Made by a program: the position numbers and the translations under genes
Notes under the pieces: model-generated
Database searches by the model: none
Seen by the model: the letters and a program-made list of their open reading frames with translations, nothing else
What the model was told of the DNA's origin: nothing
Shown here: positions 7,615-13,653 of the stretch, in pieces
Position numbering within the stretch: position 1 is the first letter of the stretch
Layout: each line of letters starts with the position of its first letter
Source: Candidatus Brocadia sp.
GTDB lineage: Bacteria > Planctomycetota > Brocadiia > Brocadiales > Brocadiaceae
Assembly (NCBI GenBank): GCA_030837935.1
Contig: JAUQXU010000207.1
Span: forward strand, 1-13,653
Direction: 5' to 3'
DNA: 13,653 nucleotides

Positions 7615-7661
7615 AACACCCCCTTATCCCATCCATGAGATTGATGGGATAAACGGGTGTT
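7615..7661. repeat. 19-bp-arm inverted repeat
   Basis: The left arm 7615-7633 starts AACACCC and ends TATCCCATC; the right arm 7643-7661 starts GATGGGATA and ends GGGTGTT. Seventeen of 19 positions pair, with a nine-base loop. Neither side has a T-run, so intrinsic termination is doubtful; a dispersed palindromic repeat or an RNA-stabilising hairpin is more likely. Confidence 0.6.
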
Positions 7662-7740
7662 AAAAACTTGCCGAAAAAAGAAGTCTTTACACGGGAATAC
7701 GATAAGTCGTATCAATTTAGTTCTTTGAAAAAATACCGTG

Positions 7741-7905
7741 AAAATCTCCGTTAGGAACGATATGTTTATAGACAAACCATTATATGCTACTATCAAGTTC
7801 CATCGGAGCGGCATGTTGTTTCTGTGTTTCTCACATGCCGCTCCGATGGAGCTAAGGTTTTGTATATCGCATTTTTCCATAAACATTTCACCCCTACGGG
7901 ATTCA
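7741..7905. repeat. Mirrored array of four REP-like units around a 20-bp palindrome
   Basis: Four related units are visible, approximating ATAAACATNTCGCTCC then a short turn and GGAGC. Two are on the minus strand (about 7741-7775 and 7796-7820) and two on the plus strand (about 7832-7853 and 7877-7905). The inner pair forms a stem with arms 7796-7815 and 7834-7853, 20 bp with one G-T wobble and an 18-base loop. On each side the next unit lies about 55 bases out (55 on the left, 54 on the right), and the flanks remain alignable after inversion, so the whole block is an old inverted duplication. The outer units are more decayed. It is likely a dispersed non-coding repeat family; no transposase is present. 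Confidence 0.65.
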
Positions 7906-8032
7906 TAGCACTTTCATTGAATAGTATTAAATCTATCGTTAGGAATTCCAAAATAAAATCACAATCTATTAACCTTCTCAGTATAACAACCCTTACCAAT
8001 AAGATGGCAGTTTTAATTATTGTTTATATAAA

Positions 8033-8059
8033 GTCTACAAACATGGTAGACAATATAAT
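8033..8059 (+). promoter_or_regulatory. Dyad overlapping a TATAAT box upstream of the HicB remnant
   Basis: GTCTAC (8033-8038) and GTAGAC (8046-8051) form a dyad with a seven-base spacer, directly followed by a perfect TATAAT (8054-8059). No good -35 box is present at 16-18 bases. An operator over a -10 box would fit autoregulation as in toxin-antitoxin loci, but in DNA this AT-rich a chance TATAAT is expected, so confidence is low. Confidence 0.25.
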
Positions 8060-8180
8060 AATACGTAAATACTTTTGTCAAGAATTTTTTTAATTTTTTA
8101 CCTATCAAAGCAATAAACGCCAGGTTAAAGCCTCTGCCTACATTTCTCTTCCGACTTGTTCGGGTTAGGCGAGAAGGAGC

Positions 8181-8318
8181 ATGAGTAAATATGAAATAAT
8201 CATTTACTGGAGCGAAGCAGACAAAGCTTTTATCGCTAAGGTTACAGAATTATCGGGCTGTGCTACAGACGGAAGCACATATCGGGAGGCTCTTGCCCAT
8301 GCGGAGATTATTATTTAA
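8181..8318 (+). pseudogene. Truncated HicB-family antitoxin remnant
   Basis: The 45-codon frame encodes MSKYEIIIYWSEADKAFIAK, then VTELSGCATDGSTYREALAHAEIII. This is the N-terminal fold of short HicB antitoxins: strand with YWSE and DKAFIA, an ELxGC turn, and a DGxTYxEAL helix. Family members usually continue with Gln and about 20 more residues ending in a GRPIP-type segment. Here TAA stands where that Gln codon (CAA) is expected, and the following bases read DMDRPLKG, as if a mutation and an internal deletion had removed the tail. No HicA-type toxin gene is seen next to it. GGAG lies only one base before the ATG, so translation may be poor. It could still be a functional short protein, but decay is the better reading. 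Confidence 0.7.
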
Positions 8319-8361
8319 GATATGGATAGGCCTCTAAAAGGTTTTCCATATTACGAATACC

Positions 8362-10371
8362 CTACGGCAGTTTCACATCATAGTCCAATGTTACCGCTGT
8401 ATCTCCGGTATCCTTGTCGATCTTGATGGGTAGGCGCCAGACTACCGCATCAATGAAACACGCCCCCTGATTATCTTCCCTGCAGTAGTAAAAACTCATA
8501 GAAATTTTTAAATCTGTACTCAATACTTCTGAACCCGTCTTGAAGGGAATTTTTATAGGTAGCTCAGGCTTTTCGAGTCCTGATTGCCGATGGCCCTGCT
8601 CAATCAGAATACCTGTACCTGCCTCGACCGTATATACCAGTGGGGCATTGGGGTTTAGATGATATCCCTTGGGAAGATTCATGTTTACCAATAGTTGTAT
8701 ATCTGCATCTGTTTTCAAGGTTTTTAAAGGTAAATCCAAAAACTTTGCAAAGGGAGGCATTTCAGCCTGTGGAATAGCTTTTGAAACCTCTGTTTTGAGT
8801 CCTTTTATCTGTAAGGTACTTGCTTCCCTGGTTTTCATATCTACCACACGGATGGCATGGTTATTGGTATCAGCAACATACAGCTTATTATTTGCAATAC
8901 TAAGGCCTCCGGGTTCATAGAATTGGGGATCTTTGCCGTCGATATGCCCGGCTTTCCCATTACCTGAGAACGTCCGGCACGTCTTGCCAAAAGGATTTAA
9001 CACCTTAATCTTATGGTTATAGGTATCTGCTATATAGATAAGTCCGTTGTGGTTCAATACACCCAGGGGATGCTGTAACCGCACCTCATCCCCCTGGCCG
9101 TCCACATCCCCAAAGACAAAGAGGTCCTTCCCTACAATCGTCTTTACTTCTTTCTTATCGAGGTCTACGTAACGGACCGAACTTACCTCGCTGTCTGCAA
9201 AATAGAGCCTCGAACCAGAAAGGGTAATGCCGCTGGGTTGAGCCAGGGTAGCCTTATCTAACGGACCATCAATGCGCCCCTCTTTGCCACTGCCAGCAAA
9301 GGGTTGAAACACGGTAGTTCCTAAATCCATCACCCAGATTTGATGCGCACCAGCCATGGCTATGTAGAGTTGCCCTTTTAAAAAGACCAGATCCCAAGGT
9401 GAATTAAGAGGAGAAAATGTCCCCATTCCACCTGTATCCATAAAACCAGCTTGATTACCTGTACCGGCAATTGTTTTGACCGTCTTTGCCTTCAAATCCA
9501 ATTTACGAATAAGATGATTTTCCGTATCTGCAACATATAAGTAGTCACCATCGAGGGCAATTCCTTGTGGATGATGAAAGTTTGCTTCTGTAAATGTCCC
9601 ATCGTTCTTGCCTTCTTCACCATTACCAACAGTATCCAGGACATCACCTTCCAAATTCGTTATCATAATCCGATTGTGATTGGAATCAGCAATGAACAGC
9701 CGATTCGATGTCCCATCTGCCAATACCTTACCAGGAAATGAAAGGGGGCTTGTACCGAGTTTGTATTTTTCTAATGAAAGTGGTAAAGGTGCTTCGTTGA
9801 TGAGATTTTTGGAACGAGAATCGGAGATCAATTGACCAATGAGCTTATCCAGGATCTCATAATGCCCCTCGCCTGTGTCTGACCCCGCGATATATCCCTC
9901 CGGATCGATCAGTACGAGCGTGGGCCATGCCCTGGCGCCATACGCCTGCCAGATGGTAAAATTGCTGTCGTTAACAACGGGATGTTCAATCTCATACCGC
10001 AGGATGGCCTGCCGGATATTATCTGCATCCCGTTCATTCTCAAATTTTGCAGAATGTACCCCTATAATCACCAATTCCCTGGGATATTTTGCCTCTAGCT
10101 TTTTGAGGTCCGGAATGATATGCATACAGTTAATACAGCAATATGTCCAGAAATCAAGGAGTACCACCTTACCCTTTAAATCAGCCAGAGTCAGAGGTTT
10201 TGAAACATTGAGCCAGGCAGTGCCACCCGCTAATTCAGGGGCAGGCATTCTTTTTTTCTGTGCTGATACCAAGGACATTCCTCCGGGGAAAAAGAAGGCA
10301 CATAGCAAGATAAAGACTACCATCGTTTGGGGCGAAAGCCACGAAAAAGATCGGATATTCTTCATTGTCAT
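8362..10371 (-). CDS. Secreted NHLRC2-like protein: thioredoxin domain, six NHL repeats, beta-rich C-terminal domain
   Basis: The 669-residue protein has an N-terminal export signal (VVFILLCAFFFPGG, likely cleavage after VSA near 37). A thioredoxin/TlpA-like domain at about 45-185 has FWTYCCINCMHIIPDL with C78, C79 and C82, and a cis-proline in RAWPTLVLI (P150). Six NHL-type blades follow, each with an [IVF]AD-x-N-H-x-I core, near 226, 279, 336, 391, 447 and 499. A C-terminal beta domain (about 545-669) carries a further cysteine pair, C630 and C638. The CCINC motif and the domain order match animal NHLRC2 and its bacterial homologues, whose substrates are not settled; a periplasmic disulfide or redox role is inference. 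The gene overlaps by ATGA the stop of an upstream 36-codon membrane-protein ORF, which favours ATG 10371; a second ATG at 10365 is better spaced from AAAAGGA. Confidence 0.88.
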   Translation of the reverse strand: MTMKNIRSFSWLSPQTMVVFILLCAFFFPGGMSLVSAQKKRMPAPELAGGTAWLNVSKPLTLADLKGKVVLLDFWTYCCINCMHIIPDLKKLEAKYPRELVIIGVHSAKFENERDADNIRQAILRYEIEHPVVNDSNFTIWQAYGARAWPTLVLIDPEGYIAGSDTGEGHYEILDKLIGQLISDSRSKNLINEAPLPLSLEKYKLGTSPLSFPGKVLADGTSNRLFIADSNHNRIMITNLEGDVLDTVGNGEEGKNDGTFTEANFHHPQGIALDGDYLYVADTENHLIRKLDLKAKTVKTIAGTGNQAGFMDTGGMGTFSPLNSPWDLVFLKGQLYIAMAGAHQIWVMDLGTTVFQPFAGSGKEGRIDGPLDKATLAQPSGITLSGSRLYFADSEVSSVRYVDLDKKEVKTIVGKDLFVFGDVDGQGDEVRLQHPLGVLNHNGLIYIADTYNHKIKVLNPFGKTCRTFSGNGKAGHIDGKDPQFYEPGGLSIANNKLYVADTNNHAIRVVDMKTREASTLQIKGLKTEVSKAIPQAEMPPFAKFLDLPLKTLKTDADIQLLVNMNLPKGYHLNPNAPLVYTVEAGTGILIEQGHRQSGLEKPELPIKIPFKTGSEVLSTDLKISMSFYYCREDNQGACFIDAVVWRLPIKIDKDTGDTAVTLDYDVKLP

Positions 10372-10478
10372 AGTCCTTTTTTATTATTCTTTTTACGCTT
10401 GAAAAGATACTTCCCATAGAATACAAAGCCAACAACAATCAGCAATACCACACTAACAATAAAATAAGCGACTTCCAT
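10368..10478 (-). CDS. 36-residue single-span membrane microprotein
   Basis: The frame encodes MEVAYFIVSVVLLIVVGFVF and then YGKYLFKRKKNNKKGL: one transmembrane helix (residues 4-21) followed by a strongly basic tail that would stay in the cytoplasm. AAGGAC lies seven bases before ATG 10478. The TGA stop shares bases with the ATG of the NHLRC2-like gene, a classic sign of translational coupling. No family is recognised. The hydrophobic pattern, good ribosome site and overlap make it a likely real gene; a role in placing or regulating the downstream redox protein is only a guess. Confidence 0.65.
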   Translation of the reverse strand: MEVAYFIVSVVLLIVVGFVFYGKYLFKRKKNNKKGL

Positions 10479-10604
10479 AGTTTTCGTCCTTTGCAAAAAT
10501 AACGTTTTTTATGCGATTCCTAACCGGATAAATCGTAAACATAGTATTTTTCTTTATTCTAACAGTGCTTAAAGGGCTATCAAGGAAAATTTATCACTGT
10601 ATGC

Positions 10605-10633
10605 TTGTATTTGTTTATATGGTTTTATATTAT
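10605..10633 (+). promoter_or_regulatory. Candidate promoter for ydbH-ynbE
   Basis: TTGTAT (10605-10610) and TATTAT (10628-10633) are separated by 17 bases and match five of six (-10) and four of six (-35) consensus positions. They lie 44 bases before the ydbH start in the 199-base divergent gap between the microprotein gene and ydbH. The gap is very AT-rich, so chance matches are common. Confidence 0.35.
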
Positions 10634-10677
10634 TTTACAATTGATTATGATAAATCTCTGATAAAGGAATTGTTCCT

Positions 10678-13212
10678 ATGAACCGGAATAAAAAGATAGT
10701 ATTTCGCTTTCTCTTCGTTGCGCTCGTCATTTTTACTCTAGCATGTGGTATATATTTTTCTGTTCCGTTATTTCTCGTAAAGATACTTTTTCCTCGTATT
10801 GCGAAAGATTTGGGATTTAGCACATCTACCTGTGAAGTTCGTAAATTCAGCCTTAGCCGACTCGATCTGTCCTCTCTGCAATGGGGGGAACCCGAAAGTC
10901 CCTCTTTGTCATGTGATTCTATCAGGGTCGATTATTCTTTACCTGGTTTGATGAAAAGACATATTCATAAAATTATCATGAGCGGGATTGAAATAAGGGC
11001 GGAATATAAAGACGGCACGATTATTATCCCTGGAATGGATTTCACTAAACTTTTCCAGGGTTCTTCGGATGCAGAGCAAAAAAAGCCGGTCAATTCCCGG
11101 CAGCAAACACTGCCCATAAGTTTTGGAGAATTTGCATTGCGGAATGCAACCATTATTTTAAAGGCAGGAGATGAGAATTTTAGAATCCCATTAAGCATGA
11201 AAGCGAAACCTTTTGTCACGGAGGGAAACGAACCCGCTTCTGGTTATGAACTACAAGTATGGCTATATCCAAATCTGACAAATCTCCTGCCGGGATTTAA
11301 CATTGTATCCACAATAGATATGAACGCACGATATGATTTTAAAACAAATGACCTTGGTATAAAGCTTGACCTTGCGGATATGAATATTGAATACAATGGA
11401 TTGCACGTGCAGAATTCCCCTGGTAACGTTCCATTAACGATAGAAGTTAGAAAAAAGCAGGACGATATTCACATGAAATTCTCCCGTTTTTGTATGGTGT
11501 CACCCGTTCCCATAGAACTATCCATGGGAGAAAACACCGATTGTAATCTGCACATCTCTCCGGAACAGATGGATATGCAGGGGAAAATTTTTGTAACTAT
11601 TAATAAAGAATTAACAAACAGCAATTCTCATTTCTGGTTAAAACTCGCCAACTCCGAATCTTTGCCCTTTCTGTTTAAAGGTAAAAAAAGAGGATCTCAG
11701 TGGTCTTTTTCTTTGAGTTCGCCAGGTACAGTTTCACCACTCCAATTTTACGGACAGACAGAAAAGGGTTCTTTGCATCCAAAGATTATTTCCGTTTATG
11801 GAAAAGGAAAGGGGTCACATGGTATTGCTCGATTTGCAATGAAAATGTCTCATATGCACCATGATTCAGATGATATGCATATCAATATTCCGAATCTCCT
11901 GATACGCGGTAATTCGTCCATTGGCAGTGCACAGATTCCTGCGACAAAGGCTTTTGCGAAGGTAACTGATGCTGAATGCAACATGGGAAGTCTTCATATA
12001 GGAAAAATACACGCCAAAATCCCATTTCAATGGCCACATTCAGCGGTGGGAATGGATAAAATCAAATTCGCACATGAACCAAAAAGATATTGTACTATAG
12101 GTGAAATAAAATATGCTGACATGGATGTAGGGAGAATTTCTGCAATTCCTTATCAGGACGGGAGAAACATCCTCTTTTCAGGCCAGCACACGGATTTCCT
12201 CCCTGATTTCCGGATTAATTTCTCGGGAATGGCGGGAATAAGTAACGAAGGTAGTTTTATTTCGAAAGTTGATTTTAAATCCTCAGAGTCCGGGAATGCC
12301 ATAAAAATAGACCTTGGGAAGTTCTCTCGTCACTTGGCAGGCACGTTTTTTGACGGCAATCTGGATATTAACGGTAATTGCACATCGATTGGTAATACGA
12401 TAACAAGTAGTGGTCTTGTAGCATTGCGCAACGCTGCAATAGAAGCCCCTGAAAAAAAGATGATTCTTGAAGGGCTTGACCTGGACTTGAGTATACCTGA
12501 TTTATATAAATTCCGGAGCGACCCTGAGCAGGTCTTAAAATTTAAACGATTTGCCTGGGGGGATATTGAAATGAACGAAGGAGAGGTGGAGTTTCAGATA
12601 GAATCGGTATCGTCTCTTTTTCTTAAAAAGACTGGTTTTTCCTGGTGCGGAGGACATGTATACACGCATGGTTTACATATAAAATCTTCGAAAAGAGAAT
12701 TAGATATTATTTGTTACTGTGATCGTCTTAAGCTATCAACAATATTAAAACAGTTCAATTTAGCACGTGCCGAAGGTGAAGGCGCAGTGAATGGACGTAT
12801 TCCAATAAGTTATAAGAATGGGAAAATAAAAGTCCTTGATGGTTTCCTTTATTCGACACCCGGAGAAGGTGGCACTATTAATTTTCGCACCGATACACTT
12901 GTACCAGGGACATCGGGCGTTCAACAGAGTATTCAAATGCAAATTGCCCAGGAAGCCCTGAAAAATTTTAAATATGACTGGGTAAAACTTTCATTATTAA
13001 GCCAGGGTGATGACCTTATGATCCGCATGCAGATGGACGGAAGGCCTGCCGATTTGTTGCCATTTGGTTTTAATAAAAAGATGGGCCTCGTGAAAATAGA
13101 ACAGCCACGGGCACATTTTCAGGGAATACGGTTTAATATCAATTTTAAACTTCCTCTTGACAAAATGGTCTCTTACGGTTCAGATCTGAGTGACTTAATG
13201 CAAAATAAATAA
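10678..13212 (+). CDS. ydbH: YdbH-like intermembrane lipid-transport protein (AsmA superfamily)
   Basis: An 844-residue protein with one N-terminal transmembrane helix (about residues 7-27: IVFRFLFVALVIFTLACGIY). A very long beta-rich periplasmic body follows, without enzymatic motifs. The C-terminal part matches the YdbH end region: GGTINFRTDT, then ALKNFKYDWVKLSLLSQGDD, MDGRP and FNINFKLPLDKM. In E. coli, YdbH (about 880 residues) is an inner-membrane-anchored bridge that, redundantly with TamB and YhdP, moves phospholipids to the outer membrane and works with the lipoprotein YnbE. Here a YnbE-like gene follows 89 nt downstream, which supports the assignment. ATG 10678 has AAAGGA eight bases upstream. 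Sequence identity to proteobacterial YdbH looks low; a different AsmA-like protein is the main alternative. Confidence 0.8.
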   Translation: MNRNKKIVFRFLFVALVIFTLACGIYFSVPLFLVKILFPRIAKDLGFSTSTCEVRKFSLSRLDLSSLQWGEPESPSLSCDSIRVDYSLPGLMKRHIHKIIMSGIEIRAEYKDGTIIIPGMDFTKLFQGSSDAEQKKPVNSRQQTLPISFGEFALRNATIILKAGDENFRIPLSMKAKPFVTEGNEPASGYELQVWLYPNLTNLLPGFNIVSTIDMNARYDFKTNDLGIKLDLADMNIEYNGLHVQNSPGNVPLTIEVRKKQDDIHMKFSRFCMVSPVPIELSMGENTDCNLHISPEQMDMQGKIFVTINKELTNSNSHFWLKLANSESLPFLFKGKKRGSQWSFSLSSPGTVSPLQFYGQTEKGSLHPKIISVYGKGKGSHGIARFAMKMSHMHHDSDDMHINIPNLLIRGNSSIGSAQIPATKAFAKVTDAECNMGSLHIGKIHAKIPFQWPHSAVGMDKIKFAHEPKRYCTIGEIKYADMDVGRISAIPYQDGRNILFSGQHTDFLPDFRINFSGMAGISNEGSFISKVDFKSSESGNAIKIDLGKFSRHLAGTFFDGNLDINGNCTSIGNTITSSGLVALRNAAIEAPEKKMILEGLDLDLSIPDLYKFRSDPEQVLKFKRFAWGDIEMNEGEVEFQIESVSSLFLKKTGFSWCGGHVYTHGLHIKSSKRELDIICYCDRLKLSTILKQFNLARAEGEGAVNGRIPISYKNGKIKVLDGFLYSTPGEGGTINFRTDTLVPGTSGVQQSIQMQIAQEALKNFKYDWVKLSLLSQGDDLMIRMQMDGRPADLLPFGFNKKMGLVKIEQPRAHFQGIRFNINFKLPLDKMVSYGSDLSDLMQNK

Positions 13213-13215
13213 TTC

Positions 13216-13268
13216 ATGAAAAATTCATACACATAGGAAGGCAGGCATGATATAGTATGAAAATTCAT
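13216..13268. repeat. Two copies of an ATGAA-TTCAT dyad between ydbH and ynbE
   Basis: ATGAAAAATTCAT (13216-13228) and ATGAAAATTCAT (13257-13268) are near-identical copies of a short dyad, 41 bases apart, in the 89-base gap. They could be paired regulator sites or small RNA hairpins. The AT-rich setting makes coincidence possible. Confidence 0.35.
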
Positions 13269-13301
13269 TGTATTGGTTAAGTAAAAAATAAGGAGAGATC
13301 G

Positions 13302-13550
13302 ATGAAAAAAGCCTTGGTAGTTTCCTTCATGGTGTTTTTTATTTTTTCCCAGGGATGTAAGACTGAACACAAAGTGGAAGTAGACGTAAAGCCGATGCAA
13401 ATTACTATAGATGTAAATATCCGGATAGACCGTCAATTAGAAGATTTCTTCGGCAACTTGGATGAAGCGGCAGAAAGTATCCGTGGTGAAAATACAGAGA
13501 CCGGAAAAACTGAGGAATCACCCGGCACAGCAGAGCCGCAACCAAAATAA
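13302..13550 (+). CDS. ynbE: YnbE-like small outer-membrane lipoprotein
   Basis: An 82-residue protein with a lipoprotein-style signal (MKKALVVSFMVFFIFSQGC, lipidated Cys at 19). A short core VDVKPMQITIDVNIRIDRQL resembles the YnbE core PITINMNVKIE, and an acidic, proline-rich tail follows (EESPGTAEPQPK) that E. coli YnbE (about 61 residues) lacks. In E. coli YnbE forms a beta-strand assembly at the outer membrane that caps YdbH. The lipobox is unusual: Ser, not Leu, is at -3. AAGGAG lies six bases before ATG 13302. A YdbL-like third gene could follow but is not visible in the remaining 103 bases. Confidence 0.75.
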   Translation: MKKALVVSFMVFFIFSQGCKTEHKVEVDVKPMQITIDVNIRIDRQLEDFFGNLDEAAESIRGENTETGKTEESPGTAEPQPK

Positions 13551-13583
13551 CACACCATTTCCTCTTTTTCGCAAGGAGGGGAC

Positions 13584-13604
13584 TTCGTCGTGAGCTCAGT
13601 CGAA
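13584..13604. repeat. Short imperfect palindrome downstream of ynbE
   Basis: A perfect TGAGCTCA core (13591-13598) is flanked by TTCG (13584-13587) and CGAA (13601-13604). The TGAGCTCA plus GTCGAACG combination is a common dispersed intergenic repeat in many bacterial genomes. CCTC/GAGG at 13561-13579 could add a small hairpin after ynbE. No T-run follows, so termination is not clearly supported. Confidence 0.5.
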
Positions 13605-13653
13605 CGATAAAGGGGAGATAAAACTTGCTAAGACATATCCCCATGAAACCCGT

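Larger units (their letters stand above)
7468..8180. other. 713-base AT-rich intergenic region with clustered inverted repeats
   Basis: No protein gene is supported. The open frames at 7575-7886 and 7793-7999 (minus) and 7824-8093 (plus) run through inverted repeats and have low-complexity, non-protein-like translations. The region holds a 19-bp-arm inverted repeat (7615-7661), a small hairpin ATACGA-N4-TCGTAT (7697-7712), a mirrored four-unit repeat array (7741-7905), a dyad overlapping a perfect TATAAT box (8033-8059), and a short hairpin with GTTAGGC (8136-8170) just before the HicB remnant. Confidence 0.6.

Noticed and set aside
7824..8093. Plus-strand open frame of 89 codons
   Set aside because: It runs through the mirrored REP-like array and AT-rich DNA; its translation is low-complexity with no family resemblance.
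8320..8351. ATATGGA/TCCATAT hairpin after the NHLRC2-like gene as a terminator
   Set aside because: Only seven AT-rich pairs with an 18-base loop and no T-run; too weak to call.
13625..13653. Possible start of a further gene (TTG 13625 after GGGGAG)
   Set aside because: Only nine codons are visible, with no signal peptide or family pattern; a YdbL-like gene is possible but cannot be supported here.

Overview
The window looks like chromosomal DNA from a Gram-negative (diderm) bacterium of moderate GC content. Two periplasmic or outer-membrane systems, a beta-barrel porin and a YdbH/YnbE-type intermembrane bridge, show that it has an outer membrane. The mixture of a bacterial NHLRC2-like thioredoxin protein, a YezD-type small protein, a coiled-coil porin and many palindromic intergenic repeats would suit an anammox-type planctomycete (Brocadiales) or a similar environmental lineage. 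That placement is inference: no rRNA or lineage marker gene is present.

Layout. Positions 1-4059 (minus strand) hold mfd, the transcription-repair coupling factor, followed after 46 nt by the 5' part of a SurA/PpiC-type periplasmic peptidyl-prolyl isomerase that runs off the left edge. A large palindromic element lies just upstream of mfd and creates a false N-terminal extension if the longest ORF is taken. Positions 4189-4703 are non-coding but structured: a perfect 14-bp palindrome, two TTGACA boxes and two hairpins lead into an HNH endonuclease gene (4704-5420, plus). Directly after its stop is a hairpin with the architecture of an integron attC site, so the HNH gene may be a single captured cassette.

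Positions 5512-7467 (minus) carry a YezD-family small protein and a phosphate-selective-type porin with an N-terminal coiled coil; the porin gene looks richer in GC than its neighbours. Positions 7468-8361 have no intact gene. They hold a 19-bp inverted repeat, a mirrored four-unit REP-like array around a 20-bp-arm palindrome, a possible promoter with a dyad, and a truncated HicB-type antitoxin remnant.

Positions 8362-10478 (minus) encode a 36-residue membrane microprotein whose stop overlaps the start of a secreted NHLRC2-like protein (thioredoxin fold with a CCINC motif, six NHL repeats, beta-rich C-terminal domain). Positions 10678-13550 (plus) encode a YdbH-like AsmA-superfamily protein and a small YnbE-like lipoprotein, which in E. 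coli together form an intermembrane lipid-transport bridge. A palindromic repeat closes the window.

The best candidates for something new are the possible HNH integron cassette with its structured leader and unrecognised N-terminal domain, the coupled microprotein/NHLRC2-like pair, and the mirrored repeat array. No large undescribed multi-gene system is evident.
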